The translations under genes and the position numbers were made by a program. This document shows positions 1 to 9,237 of a stretch of 64,000 bases of DNA, piece by piece. This DNA comes from an uncultured Bacteroidales bacterium (GTDB lineage Bacteria > Bacteroidota > Bacteroidia > Bacteroidales > Bacteroidaceae): positions 1 through 64,000 of the forward strand of contig CACXXT010000008.1 in assembly GCA_902771725.1 (NCBI GenBank), in the 5' to 3' direction. Within the stretch, counting starts at the first letter, position 1, and every line of letters starts with the position of its first letter. The notes under the pieces are model-generated. The model was not told the origin of the DNA. It searched no databases and saw only the letters and a list, made by a program, of their open reading frames with translations.

Positions 1-327
1 AGCATTTTTTCTCCCCTCTCCACCCTCCTGCCGCCACTTTCGTACTCCCTACCCCATGCGCAAAAAAACTGAAAACTGAAATCTGAAAGCACCTGCCGCC
101 GCGCGTTTTTTGCTGAAAACTCCCTAAGTCCCCCCCTGCGATGGGCCGCGCATTGTGTTCTGAAGTCCCCCCCGCGATGCCCGCCGCGTTTTTTGCTGAA
201 AAAACACCCTAAGTCCCCCCTCGGATTTGGTCGCCTCGCGGAAATGTAGTATCTTTGCACCGTCAAAGGAACGAAAGGACGTGGTGGCCAACACGGACGG
301 ACGCAACTGCTGACACGTACGTACGAG
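1..327. other. Non-coding leader region with short direct repeats
   Basis: No convincing gene is seen here. Two imperfect direct repeats (about 105-138 and 186-220) share a stretch reading GTTTTTTGCTGAAAA followed by CCCTAAGTCCCCCC. The only other signal is an orphan plus-strand promoter-like site at 226-257. Confidence 0.5.
226..257 (+). promoter_or_regulatory. Bacteroidota promoter-like site with no obvious gene downstream
   Basis: TTTG at 226-229, a 20-bp gap, then TATCTTTG at 250-257 matches the Bacteroidota consensus TTTG-N19/21-TAnnTTTG exactly. A transcript would start near 264 and run into the 339-370 hairpin and then antisense to the GH51 gene. It could be a small RNA promoter or a remnant of a lost gene. 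Confidence 0.45.
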
Positions 328-370
328 TAAAAAAAGACCCCCGCAGAACTGCAAATGAGAGTCTGCGGGG
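328..370 (-). terminator. Rho-independent terminator of the GH51/PL11 operon
   Basis: On the minus strand a 9-bp GC-rich stem (arms 362-370 and 339-347) is followed by a run of T residues (328-335). It lies 100 bp past the GH51 stop codon, the expected place for the end of this transcript. Confidence 0.75.
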
Positions 371-383
371 ATTACCGAGGCCC

Positions 384-464
384 CAGCCGTGATGGCGGGG
401 TGTTGAGTTCCGGCCGCCGTGATGGCGGGATGTTGATTTCAAACCGCCGTGATGGCGGGAACGG
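384..464. repeat. 30-bp tandem array of small hairpins
   Basis: The core GATGGCGGG occurs at 391, 421 and 451, an exact 30-bp spacing. Two of the three units are fully palindromic (CCGCC-GTGAT-GGCGG type). The array lies between the GH51 stop codon and its terminator, so it would be transcribed in the 3' UTR. Confidence 0.7.
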
Positions 465-471
465 GCGGTGC

Positions 472-2499
472 TCAGAGCTTCACGCGGTAGACTTGGAAGG
501 TCTTGGCAGGGATACGACCCTGGAGGGTAGCAGCCTTCTTGTCCGAAGCGATGGTGGCGGCAAAGGTCTTGGGACTGACGACCTCGGGGCGCCCAGGCTG
601 GTTCTCGGCATCGTAGTCGGCACAGTTCAGGCTGATGATCTCCACATCGCGCTTGATGGCCTCCAGCTGCTTGGCTTTCATGCCCGTGAGTCGGATGGTC
701 AGGGACTGGGCCTCGCCGGTGGTGTTGATGACCTTGACGATGATTTCCTGCTTCGGGGTGTCGATGACGCTGGATGCGAAGACGCCGTCCTGACCCTTCG
801 CCACTGGGTTCACGCTGGCCTGGCCGCCGTCGATGCTGAGCGTGGTGGGCAGCACGTTGGTGCCCCGGTTGAGCATATAGAGCTGCTGGACGTAGTAGCT
901 GGCGGTGCGGGCGGTGTGGAGGTTGTCGTACCAGATGAGGTCAGGGCGCCACTGCCATCCCTCGACGTGTGCGAAGAGAGGCGCATAGGTGGCCATGTGA
1001 ACGAGGTCGGCGTTGCGCTCGATACCCGTCATGAAGGCTGCTTCGTAGATGCTGGCTCCGGCGTGGTTCCATTTCTTGCCGCGGTCGTGGCAGGCCCACT
1101 CGCCGGCGAACACACGCGGTCCGTCCTTGGTGTAGAACTCGCGGTCGTCGTAGCGGTTCATCCAGTTCTGGTACCACTTGACGTCGCGGTAGTAGTGCTC
1201 GTCGACGAGGTCAGCCTTGAGCTTGCGCATGGCAGGCCAGCCGTTCTTGAAGTGGTCGTCCTCGGCGTTGGGGCCGCTGGTGCCGATAAGCTTGATTTCA
1301 GGACGTGCCTTGCGCACCTCGGGGGCGATGATGGCCAGGCGGTCGAAGTAGGGCTGCTCCCATTGCTCGTTGCCGATGGCCAGGAACTTGAGGTTGAAGG
1401 GTGCGGGATGACCCATGTCGGCACGGAGCTTGGCCCACTGGTTGGTGGCGGGGTCGCCGTTGGCGAAATCGATGAGGTCGATGCAGTCGTCGATGAACTG
1501 CTGCAGGCCTTCGCGGGTGCAGGGGGCGTGGGCGTCGTCGCCGTTCTGGAACTGGCATGCCATGCCCACATTGAGCACGGGCAGGGGCTCTGCGCCGATA
1601 TCCTCAGCGAGCTGGAAGTACTCGAAGAAGCCGAGGCCGTAGCTCTGGAAGTAGTCGGGGAAGTAGCGGTAGGTGAAGGTGTAGTGCCAGCGGTTCTCGT
1701 TCAGGGGACGGTTCTCGACGGGACCTACGCTGTTCTTCCACTGGTAGCGTGTCTCGAGGTCAGTACCCTCGACAATGCATCCGCCGGGGAAGCGGAACAC
1801 GCCCGGATGCAGGTCTTCCAGCGCCTGGGCCACATCCAGTCGCATGCCGTTCTCGCGGTTCTTGTAGGTCTTCACGGGGAAGAGGCTGACGTGCTCCACG
1901 TCGGTGGTCACCTTGCTGTCGCCCCAGAGGCGGAGGTGAGCCTTGGCGAAGGTGCGGTCGGCCTTGACGATAGCGGTGTATTTCTTCCATTCGGCGCCGC
2001 TGACTTCCACGCTTCCGCTGCCCATCTTCTGGTCTTCGGTCATCGTGGCGTTGTCGGTGAGGTCGATGTAGAGCTTAGATTTGCCTCCGTCCGGCACACG
2101 TGCCCAGAGGGAGAAGCGGTACTCCTCGCCGCCGGTGACTCCGATGCCGAAGAAGCCGTGGTTCTCGATCATGGTGTGCTTGTCGCGATGGCCGGAGGGA
2201 GCCAGGCGGACGTAGTGAGGATTGCGCTCGAAGGGGCCGTCGTTCATGAGGGTGACGCGCCCGCTGATGTCCCAGCCGCAGAAGTGGTCGGGGAACTCGA
2301 AGGAGCGGTTCTTCAGGAGCTCGCCGTAGAGTCCGCCGTCGGCGGCGTAGTTGATGTCCTCGAAGAAGATGCCCCACTGAGTCGTCTGAATGGGGGCGCC
2401 GGGTTTCTTGGCGTCGACGGTGATGACGTTCTCGGCGGCGGCAAGGGGTTGCAAGGCTGCTGCAACACACAGGGCAGAAAGGATGTGTCTGAATCTCAT
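472..2499 (-). CDS. GH51 alpha-L-arabinofuranosidase, secreted
   Basis: The enzyme removes terminal alpha-L-arabinose from arabinan or arabinoxylan side chains. The 675-residue product starts with a signal peptide (hydrophobic stretch to about residue 22) followed by a typical GH51 opening (TQWGIFFEDINYAADGGLYG). The acid/base glutamate is in IGNEQWEQ and the probable nucleophile in VFAGEWACHD, in the usual order and spacing, with a C-terminal beta-sandwich. It ends 18 bp after the PL11 gene on the same strand, so the two are probably one transcript that ends at the terminator at 328-370. Together they point to breakdown of rhamnogalacturonan-I with its arabinan branches. The family call is solid; the natural substrate is inferred. 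Confidence 0.93.
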   Translation of the reverse strand: MRFRHILSALCVAAALQPLAAAENVITVDAKKPGAPIQTTQWGIFFEDINYAADGGLYGELLKNRSFEFPDHFCGWDISGRVTLMNDGPFERNPHYVRLAPSGHRDKHTMIENHGFFGIGVTGGEEYRFSLWARVPDGGKSKLYIDLTDNATMTEDQKMGSGSVEVSGAEWKKYTAIVKADRTFAKAHLRLWGDSKVTTDVEHVSLFPVKTYKNRENGMRLDVAQALEDLHPGVFRFPGGCIVEGTDLETRYQWKNSVGPVENRPLNENRWHYTFTYRYFPDYFQSYGLGFFEYFQLAEDIGAEPLPVLNVGMACQFQNGDDAHAPCTREGLQQFIDDCIDLIDFANGDPATNQWAKLRADMGHPAPFNLKFLAIGNEQWEQPYFDRLAIIAPEVRKARPEIKLIGTSGPNAEDDHFKNGWPAMRKLKADLVDEHYYRDVKWYQNWMNRYDDREFYTKDGPRVFAGEWACHDRGKKWNHAGASIYEAAFMTGIERNADLVHMATYAPLFAHVEGWQWRPDLIWYDNLHTARTASYYVQQLYMLNRGTNVLPTTLSIDGGQASVNPVAKGQDGVFASSVIDTPKQEIIVKVINTTGEAQSLTIRLTGMKAKQLEAIKRDVEIISLNCADYDAENQPGRPEVVSPKTFAATIASDKKAATLQGRIPAKTFQVYRVKL

Positions 2500-2517
2500 A
2501 AGTTGTTTTTTTTATTA

Positions 2518-5500
2518 TTAGTTAGTAATGAACTTTTTACCATTGACGATGATGAGTTCTCCCTGCCTCGGCTGGGCTATGGGCTTGCCGCTGAGGTCGA
2601 AGGATGTCGTGGCTTTGCCCCCGGCAGACCTGCCATTCTCAGATTCAGGATCTGCCATCTCCAGGCTGCCCACGCCGGTGGGTATGCTCTCCCGGGTGAC
2701 GTAGTACTGGGACAGGGCAGGTGCGGCGGCGGTGCCCTTCACGCGGAGCCATGGCGTGCCGGCTTCCACGCGTGTGCCATCAGCCACGCGGACGAATGCC
2801 ACGCCGCCGGTCTCGGCCACAGGCTGGAGGGTGTAGAGGAGCTCGTCGGCGGCCTCGTCCGAGGTGAGCACGCTATCCACGGGCGCTCCCTTGAGGTAGG
2901 TCTTGTTGACGGAAGCGGGGGACTTGGCGCTGGGCACGAACTTCACCTGGTCTCCCGGAGTGCCGAGGTAGAGCACGGCGGCGCCGGCGGGGATGACGGC
3001 TCCGGCGGCCAGACGCGTAGTGCGAACGGTGTCAGCTTCGGCATTCACGCCCGTGACGTTGTAGGCCTTGACACCTGCGGGCACGATGACAGGATAGGAG
3101 GTGTAGAGACCATCCCATCCGCCCTGGGGCACCTGGCGCTGAATGGTGTAGCGCGCACGGAGGTCATAGGAGAGATGGGGCGGCTGGTTGTAGACCACGT
3201 TCTGGCTGATGAGCTGTGCGCGGTAGGCCGCGTCGTCCATGAGGTGAGGAACGGCGTAGTCCGTCAGGTGGTCGGTAGCGTTGATGACGAGCAGGAAGTC
3301 ATTGCCCGCCTGCTGCCAGGTGACGATTTCCTCGCGCCAGTCGCCGAGGAGGTCGCCGCTGACGCATGGGTTCTGCTTCGAGGCGTTGTTGTAGTTGCCG
3401 ATGACGTAGTTGGCTCCGTTGACCTGCATGCGCCCGAATCCTCCGGAATTGGGATTCCAGGCCTCGAGGACGTTCTTCCCGTAGAAGTCGTCGGCAAGGT
3501 CTCCGTTCCAGTAGATACGGAAGCTGAGTCCCGCTCCGCCTCCGTGGGTGACGTTGTTGGCAATGAGCTTTCCGGAGGTGTCGTAGAGACCGTTGTCGGC
3601 GCTGAACTGCCAGTAGGCGTCCTCTGCCTCGGAATTGAAGTGAGCCATGATGCCGCGGCCCGTGTCGTCGCCGGCGGTCTTGTGGAGCAGGAGCTCGCCC
3701 GTGGCGGCATCGCGCAGGTCCATGCCGTAGGGCTTGTGTTCGTGAACCATGAAGCACTCCTGCCCTGGTCTCGAGGGGATGAAGTCGCTGAGGTGAAGGG
3801 CGTCGCCGTGGCCCAGTCCGGTGCGGTAGAGTGTGGTGCCGTCGTGGCGGAGTGCTCCGGAGCCGTAGTGGATTTCCTGACGGCCGTCGCCGGTGACGTC
3901 GCCGATACTGATCCAGTGGCATCCCTCGCCATAGACGGTGGTGGAGAGGTTCTTCACGGTGCCGTCGGCATAGCGCACGGTGCCCTTCGTGGGGCTCTCG
4001 CCGCGATGCAGCCAGCGCAAGGTGAGGTTGTCGCCGTCCCAGTCATAGGCTCCAATCTTGCATCCGCTATAATATCCTCGGGCGAAGATGGCCGATGGGT
4101 TGGCCTGCTCGCCGTCGAGCCAGGCGATGGCGGCCAGATAGCGCTCAGAGCGGTTCTGGTTCGAGTCGCCCCAGAAGGAGGTGGTCTCGTCGGCGTAGGC
4201 GGTGTGGTAGGGGATGGTCTTGAGCTCGGCGCCGGTCATGCCGTCGAAGACGGTGATGTACTCCGGTCCGTGGTCTTGTTTGCCGCGTCCGCTCTTGAGG
4301 TTCGCGTTGGGATCATCGCCGTCCAGGAGGACGTAGTTGCCCTCGCCGTCGATGGCACCGGGGGCGGTCTTGACCATGAATTCGCCGTAGCCGTCGCCGT
4401 CGAGGTCCCAGGCGATGTAGGGTGTGGTGTGGGCGGAGTTGAACATATTGGCGCCGGTATGGAGTATCCAGAGGCGCTGGCCGCTCATCTTGTAGCAGGC
4501 GTAGAAGGCGGGCGAAGTGGTGCCGCTGCTGGCGGCGTCCTTCTCGTTGGAAGGTGCCCACTTGAGAATGAACTCGTACTCGCCGTCGCCATCCATGTCG
4601 CAGAACGAGGCGTCGTTGGGCGTGTAGGTGGCTCCGGCCGTGGTCGGGTCGGTGGGAGCGCCGCCCTGGAGGGTGATGTATTTCACCTGGCTATCCCAGG
4701 CCTTGATGCCCTCCTGGCGGTCTATGATGTGTCCCTCGCCGTCGAGGACTTCGAGGGTGTAGATGCTGCTGGACGAACCACCTGCGTCGAGGTAGTTGGT
4801 CTTGCCCACGACGGGCGTCTTGGTGATGAGTGTCTTTCCGCGATAGATGCGGAAGCGGAGGTCGCGCGGGTTGTCCGTCGAGCGCAGGCGCCAGCTGACG
4901 AGAACTCCGGCTCCGGTCTTCACGGCCACGAGGCCTCGGGTCAGGGGCTTGGCCTCGCCGCGAGGCTGGCGATAGCTGACCACGAAGCGGAGAGTGATGC
5001 TGAAGACCTCGCGCCCGTCCTTCTGCGCCGAGAGGGTGCACACCTTATTATTATACGCGATGGCGGCGGTGTAGCCCTCGGCGGCGGTGACATGGAAGTC
5101 CGTGGGGTCGCCGTAGAGTTTGGTGGGCCAGGTGACGCTCTCGCCGTTCTTCAGGTTTCGGACGGCCGTCAGCAGGTCTCCGGCAGAGCAGGTGGCCGAG
5201 GCGAAGTAATGGCTGGCATCGAAAATAGGCTCGTCCGTCTCGCCGCCGACGACGATGTTGCGGAAGGCGATGGACTTCGGATTCTCGTTGTCCTGACCGT
5301 TGAAGTTGTAGACGTAGAGGATGAGTTGGAACGCCCTGCCCGATTGCACGAGCTGGTCAGGAAGCAGGTAGGTGTGGTGGCTGCATCCGTTGGGGTTGCC
5401 GGCGGCAACCTTGTTGCGCAGGGGAGCCACGCCGGTCTCCAGCGCCCGCTCCGCCGAGGTTCCGTTCTTGATATACACATCGAAGTTGCCTCCGTCCGTG

Positions 5501-5886
5501 CCACACTTGACGGCATCGAACTCGATGGTGGTGGGCTTGAAGGTGTGTCCCGTCTGGGGTTTCAGGGTGAAGGTAACGGTGTGGCCTGCGGTCTTACCCG
5601 TGACGCGCGTCTTGGGAGTCAGCTGCACGAAGGGGGGATTGTAGGCGACGGCGGTGTAGCCCGCGTCGGCATTGCTGGAGGTCATCACGCCGGTGGCCAC
5701 GAGGTTGGAGCCCAGGGCAAAGGACGGCGTGAGGTAGTCATCAGCGCCTGCGGTCATGGTCTGAGCGCCGAGGTCATCCTGATTGCTCAGCGGCCAGGTG
5801 ATGTCCACGTGGTCGGCCAGCAGGGGGAGGGGGAGTTGCGATAAAATCGCAACGAAAAAAACGGTACGAAGGAGTTGCTTTATCAT
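2518..5886 (-). CDS. PL11 rhamnogalacturonan lyase with N-terminal accessory domain and T9SS-like tail
   Basis: It cleaves the rhamnose-galacturonate backbone of pectin by beta-elimination. The 1122-residue product has a signal peptide, an extra N-terminal region of about 280 residues that I do not recognise, and then a PL11 core from about residue 310. The core carries several calcium-binding-type motifs (DMDGDGEYE, DLDGDGYGE, DWDGDN) typical of the eight-bladed propeller. The C-terminus (DLSGKPI ... GELIIVNGKK) resembles a type IX sorting signal. A hairpin repeat (5827-5868) forms part of the signal-peptide coding sequence, so residues of the export signal are repeat-derived. It is the first gene of a two-gene unit with GH51. 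Confidence is high for PL11, moderate for the secretion route. Confidence 0.9.
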   Translation of the reverse strand: MIKQLLRTVFFVAILSQLPLPLLADHVDITWPLSNQDDLGAQTMTAGADDYLTPSFALGSNLVATGVMTSSNADAGYTAVAYNPPFVQLTPKTRVTGKTAGHTVTFTLKPQTGHTFKPTTIEFDAVKCGTDGGNFDVYIKNGTSAERALETGVAPLRNKVAAGNPNGCSHHTYLLPDQLVQSGRAFQLILYVYNFNGQDNENPKSIAFRNIVVGGETDEPIFDASHYFASATCSAGDLLTAVRNLKNGESVTWPTKLYGDPTDFHVTAAEGYTAAIAYNNKVCTLSAQKDGREVFSITLRFVVSYRQPRGEAKPLTRGLVAVKTGAGVLVSWRLRSTDNPRDLRFRIYRGKTLITKTPVVGKTNYLDAGGSSSSIYTLEVLDGEGHIIDRQEGIKAWDSQVKYITLQGGAPTDPTTAGATYTPNDASFCDMDGDGEYEFILKWAPSNEKDAASSGTTSPAFYACYKMSGQRLWILHTGANMFNSAHTTPYIAWDLDGDGYGEFMVKTAPGAIDGEGNYVLLDGDDPNANLKSGRGKQDHGPEYITVFDGMTGAELKTIPYHTAYADETTSFWGDSNQNRSERYLAAIAWLDGEQANPSAIFARGYYSGCKIGAYDWDGDNLTLRWLHRGESPTKGTVRYADGTVKNLSTTVYGEGCHWISIGDVTGDGRQEIHYGSGALRHDGTTLYRTGLGHGDALHLSDFIPSRPGQECFMVHEHKPYGMDLRDAATGELLLHKTAGDDTGRGIMAHFNSEAEDAYWQFSADNGLYDTSGKLIANNVTHGGGAGLSFRIYWNGDLADDFYGKNVLEAWNPNSGGFGRMQVNGANYVIGNYNNASKQNPCVSGDLLGDWREEIVTWQQAGNDFLLVINATDHLTDYAVPHLMDDAAYRAQLISQNVVYNQPPHLSYDLRARYTIQRQVPQGGWDGLYTSYPVIVPAGVKAYNVTGVNAEADTVRTTRLAAGAVIPAGAAVLYLGTPGDQVKFVPSAKSPASVNKTYLKGAPVDSVLTSDEAADELLYTLQPVAETGGVAFVRVADGTRVEAGTPWLRVKGTAAAPALSQYYVTRESIPTGVGSLEMADPESENGRSAGGKATTSFDLSGKPIAQPRQGELIIVNGKKFITN
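5827..5868 (-). repeat. Covarying hairpin element, copy 1 (inside PL11 signal peptide)
   Basis: The stem GTTGCG/CGCAAC (5835-5840, 5848-5853) encloses the loop ATAAAAT, followed by GAAAAAAACGGTACGA. The same layout, with different but still paired stems, occurs at 40202-40235 and 62635-62669. Confidence 0.75.
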
Positions 5887-5937
5887 TTGTGATGTAATGG
5901 AGGGGAGGAAGAGGGATGAGGGGGGAGCGGAGGGATG

Positions 5938-6597
5938 TTATTCGTAGTCATCGAAGACTTCGTTGAGGAACTTGTTGAAGGGAGCCATGGTGCGGAACAT
6001 CTCCTCGATGCGGTCCTGCCCGTCGGGCTCCGCGACGAGGGAGTCCGGAATAGGTGTCCAGACGGTGTAGAGGCGTGGACGCAGGTACTCGGGGTAGGCG
6101 AAATCGCGAGGAAATCCCTTGGGAAGAGTCTTCACGGGGTCTTCGCCCACCACGGGGTATAGCTCATGGAAACGGGGAGCCTCCACGATGTCGCGGAAGC
6201 GGTCTATGTCATCGACGATGGCTTCGCGGATGTGCTTCAGCAATGGTGCCGGCGGACACCACGAGCCTCCAGCCACCATGGAGTTGCCTGGTTCCAGATG
6301 GAGATAGTATCCTCCACGATAGCTCTTGCGCCCATGCGAGCAGATGAAGGCGCCGAAGTGGCGCTTGTAGGGAGACTTGTCATTAGAGAAGCGGGTGTCG
6401 CGCGCAAAGCGATAGGTGCACGACTTGGGAGTCTGGTAGGCCACGCTGGCATCGAAGGAGGCTATGCGGAGGATGACTTCCTGAACGTAATGCTCGAAGG
6501 AAGCCCGCGCAGCCTTGTATTCCACCTGATGGGCGTGGAACCAGTCGCGGTCGTTGTGCTCGGCTATCTGGCGGAGAAAAGTGTAGATATGATTCAT
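5938..6597 (-). CDS. DUF2461 family protein
   Basis: This 219-residue cytoplasmic protein has the full DUF2461 (TIGR02453) layout: an N-terminal NDRDWFHAHQVEY segment, a central SPYKRHFGAFI stretch and a YLHLEPGNSMVAGG region. The function of the family is unknown. No signal peptide or membrane segment is seen. A minus-strand TAnnTTTG box (CAAAGTTA on plus, 6630-6637) lies 33 bp upstream of the start and supports its own transcription. It is separated from the PL11 gene by only 51 bp but need not be co-regulated with it. Confidence 0.85.
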   Translation of the reverse strand: MNHIYTFLRQIAEHNDRDWFHAHQVEYKAARASFEHYVQEVILRIASFDASVAYQTPKSCTYRFARDTRFSNDKSPYKRHFGAFICSHGRKSYRGGYYLHLEPGNSMVAGGSWCPPAPLLKHIREAIVDDIDRFRDIVEAPRFHELYPVVGEDPVKTLPKGFPRDFAYPEYLRPRLYTVWTPIPDSLVAEPDGQDRIEEMFRTMAPFNKFLNEVFDDYE

Positions 6598-6706
6598 GGG
6601 GAGAATGCGCAGATATTACTTTGTGGGTGCAAAGTTATGAAAAAGTTTCTAATCTACACGCATCCTCCCCATTTTTTCACATCGGGGTAAGCTAAAAAGT
6701 AGTTTT

Positions 6707-8419
6707 TTAGGTTTCTGAGGGATGTGGTATGTCGTCCACGGTGAGTGTACTGAGTTCCTCAGGATCGCTGATGTCCTGACGCTCGCACCTGACGCCGTGG
6801 CGGACGTAGATGCTCTCCAGCCAGTGCGTGACAAAGCGTGCGTTGGGCCAGTTCTCATCGCGCTGGTCGTAGGCCTCGCGGAGGAACCAGCTGTACTTGG
6901 CCCACGCATCGTGAGCGAAGGTGTAGCCGTAGGACTTGACGTGGCTGAGAGTGATCTGCTCCAGCGTGGAGACGTCGAAGTCCTTGAACTCGAAGTGGTG
7001 CGGGAAGCGGGAGACGAGACCCGTGTTCTGCTCCAGCAGCTTGCGCATCGGAGCGGGATAGCCGCAGAGCACTACGGCCACATCCCTCCACTCGGGGTCT
7101 GCCAGGTAGTTCATCATCAGCGGCAGCACCAGTCGTCCGGGATCCGTGGGATGGCCGTCGCCCAGCAGCTGATAGGCCTCGTCCACCATGAGCACTCCTC
7201 CTCGCGCCAGCTGCAGCAGGGCTCGCACGCTCTTCTCCTCGTCGCCCCAGCAGTTGCCGATGAAGGAGCTGCGGTCGACCACCACGACATGTCCGAACTC
7301 GAGCACGCCCGCCTGGCGCAGCTGGGCTCCGTAGAGCTTGCAGACGGTGCTCTTTCCCGTGCCGGGGTTGCCGGTGAAGAGTGCGTGGAGCGTGACGCGA
7401 TGCTCCTCGGCCTCCGGGTTCAGGCGCATGCGGCGGCGGTTGTAGCTGGACATGAGGGTCAGCGACTCGATCTGAGCGCGGATTTCCCCGATGCCCACGA
7501 GTCTGGAGAAGGCGTTGTTGGCATCCCGTGCAGACATGGGAGGCACAATCTTCACGCGCGAGGGGATGTTGCACGTGCCCGAAGGACCGCTGGGGTACTG
7601 CTCGTTGAGCGCCTCGCGCACGCGCCTCATGTGGCGCTCGAACTTGCTCTCGAGCCGCGCGTCGTCCACGGGCTCCTGAGCCGAGGCCCGATGCTCCTCT
7701 GGAGGCGTGTCATGGGATTCAAAAGAACCGAAGAGTTCCTGGAGGTCGTGCTCAAAGTCCCCCAGTTCCTCTCCATCGAGGCCGGGCAGCACGAAGTCTG
7801 GCGTCTCGTCCTCCTGGTGGGTGGGTTCCTCCTGCTTGGGGATGTAGTCGTCGAAGTGCACCAGGTCGGGCAGTCCAACGAGATAGTAGCTGCTGAACAG
7901 GTCCTTGAGCACTTTCTGCGTGCTGTTGCCGTCCACAAAGTGCTCGCGCAGGAGAAGGTAATCCTCCTTGGCGTTGAGCTCGTCGAGGACGCAGATGTTC
8001 AGCTGGTCAAATAAATTCTCAAAATGTCCGGTGTCCGTCAGGGCGCTGAACGAGAGCAGCGTCCCTCCGATTTCAATGTTGCTCATGTCCGCTTTCCTAT
8101 AGCACAGTTCCAGCAGACTCATCACCTGGCGCATGAGGTAGATGGGGCTGACACGATGGTTTGAAGTTGAGAACCACTGGGGTTCTTCTCCGTGGAAGGG
8201 GCACTCGTCCACGAGCTCGTCGGTATCTTCCTGACGGGCATCGACGGCAAGCACCACGGCCTCCTTGTCGTTGGCCACGATATACACGCCAGTCATCTCG
8301 TTCATCTCCTTGATGAAGTTGCACTTCTGAATCTCGATATCTTTCCGCTCACTGAGCTGACGCAAGAAGCCCCCAATGCTGGAGACCGTCTGCGCCTTGA
8401 ACTGTTTCATCAATTCCAT
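6707..8419 (-). CDS. CbxX/CfqX-type AAA+ ATPase
   Basis: The C-terminal half of this 570-residue protein is a CbxX-like AAA+ module: Walker A GNPGTGKST near residue 345, Walker B VLMVDEAYQL near 410, then a sensor region and an arginine-containing RFPHHFEF segment. The N-terminal half, which includes an acidic stretch, matches nothing I know. Relatives remodel protein complexes, for example the RuBisCO activase CbbX and the type VII secretion ATPase EccA; a specific partner cannot be read here. The frame is open to 8569, but the start at 8419 is preferred: the upstream region would encode an unlikely W/R-rich leader, and a minus-strand TAATTTTG promoter box lies near 8512-8519, inside that extension. 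It appears to be a single-gene unit. Confidence 0.82.
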   Translation of the reverse strand: MELMKQFKAQTVSSIGGFLRQLSERKDIEIQKCNFIKEMNEMTGVYIVANDKEAVVLAVDARQEDTDELVDECPFHGEEPQWFSTSNHRVSPIYLMRQVMSLLELCYRKADMSNIEIGGTLLSFSALTDTGHFENLFDQLNICVLDELNAKEDYLLLREHFVDGNSTQKVLKDLFSSYYLVGLPDLVHFDDYIPKQEEPTHQEDETPDFVLPGLDGEELGDFEHDLQELFGSFESHDTPPEEHRASAQEPVDDARLESKFERHMRRVREALNEQYPSGPSGTCNIPSRVKIVPPMSARDANNAFSRLVGIGEIRAQIESLTLMSSYNRRRMRLNPEAEEHRVTLHALFTGNPGTGKSTVCKLYGAQLRQAGVLEFGHVVVVDRSSFIGNCWGDEEKSVRALLQLARGGVLMVDEAYQLLGDGHPTDPGRLVLPLMMNYLADPEWRDVAVVLCGYPAPMRKLLEQNTGLVSRFPHHFEFKDFDVSTLEQITLSHVKSYGYTFAHDAWAKYSWFLREAYDQRDENWPNARFVTHWLESIYVRHGVRCERQDISDPEELSTLTVDDIPHPSET

Positions 8420-8622
8420 GGCGTACGTTTTTAATAAGGTTGTTAGACTTCCTGTTGTGTTCTCTCTTCTCGCCCACCTCCGTTTCCAATAAGTGGGCGA
8501 ATCGGCTACAAAATTAGTGCTTTTTAGCGAGACCGCCAAGAGTTTTAGCAGAAAAAATTGCCACTTCATGCAGAAAACACCATTTTATAGACAAAAAGCA
8601 ACGAATTTTGCCACGAAATATG

Positions 8623-8630
8623 TACCTTTG
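8623..8630 (+). promoter_or_regulatory. purN promoter -7 box
   Basis: TACCTTTG matches the Bacteroidota -7 consensus TAnnTTTG and lies 25 bp before the chosen purN start. No well-spaced -33 TTTG is seen. Its position argues against the upstream in-frame ATG at 8608. Confidence 0.5.
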
Positions 8631-8655
8631 CGGCATCAATAACGCAAAGAACCTC

Positions 8656-9234
8656 ATGGAAAAAATGAACGTAGCCATCTTCGTGTCGGGCAGCGGCACG
8701 AATTGCGAGAACATCATCCGCCACTTCAGCGGCTCGGAGAGCGTCTGCTGCAAGCTGGTCGTCAGCAACCGTGCCGATGCCTATGCGCTGGAGCGTGCAC
8801 GCCGTCTGGGCGTTGCCTCCTGCGTGGTTCCCAAGTCCGACTTGAACAATCCCGACGTGATGCTTCCTCTGCTTCGTAGCAACGAAATCCGCTTCATCGT
8901 CCTCGCCGGCTTCCTGCCCATGGTGCCCGACTACCTCATCGATGAATATCCTCGCCGAATCGTGAACATCCACCCTGCCCTACTCCCCAAGCACGGAGGA
9001 AAAGGCATGTGGGGACACCACGTGCACGAAGCCGTGAAGGCGGCGGGCGATACAGAGACGGGAATCACCATCCACTACGTCACCCCCGTGTGCGACGGAG
9101 GAGAGATCATAGCCCAGTTCAGCACGCCGCTCTCGCCGGAAGACACTCCCGACACCATTGCCGAGAAGGTGCATCTGCTGGAGATGGCACATTTCCCTGA
9201 GGTGCTGGAGCAGTTGTGGAAAGAACAGGACTGA
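8656..9234 (+). CDS. purN: Phosphoribosylglycinamide formyltransferase PurN
   Basis: It transfers a formyl group from 10-formyl-THF to GAR, the third step of purine synthesis. The 192-residue product has the N-terminal phosphate loop (FVSGSGTN), the catalytic Asn-His pair in VNIHPALLP and the downstream Asp in VTPVCDGGEII. The length is normal for PurN. The start is placed at 8656 (MEKMNVAIF); 8665 is possible, and 8608 lies upstream of the -7 box. It stands alone between the AAA ATPase and the acyl-CoA dehydrogenase cluster, and is followed at once by a 15-bp tandem array. Confidence 0.93.
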   Translation: MEKMNVAIFVSGSGTNCENIIRHFSGSESVCCKLVVSNRADAYALERARRLGVASCVVPKSDLNNPDVMLPLLRSNEIRFIVLAGFLPMVPDYLIDEYPRRIVNIHPALLPKHGGKGMWGHHVHEAVKAAGDTETGITIHYVTPVCDGGEIIAQFSTPLSPEDTPDTIAEKVHLLEMAHFPEVLEQLWKEQD

Positions 9235-9237
9235 ACT

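Noticed and set aside
355..5844. A plus-strand open frame of 1829 codons opposite GH51 and PL11
   Set aside because: It is antisense to two clear enzyme genes. The product is low-complexity V/G/A/L-rich with no domain, an effect of strong GC-rich codon bias. The same holds for 13669-17118, 9396-11084, 44600-45907 and similar frames.
8420..8569. N-terminal extension of the AAA ATPase
   Set aside because: A promoter box lies inside it and the residues look non-coding. Equivalent extensions of etfB, carbonic anhydrase and MATE were rejected for the same reasons.
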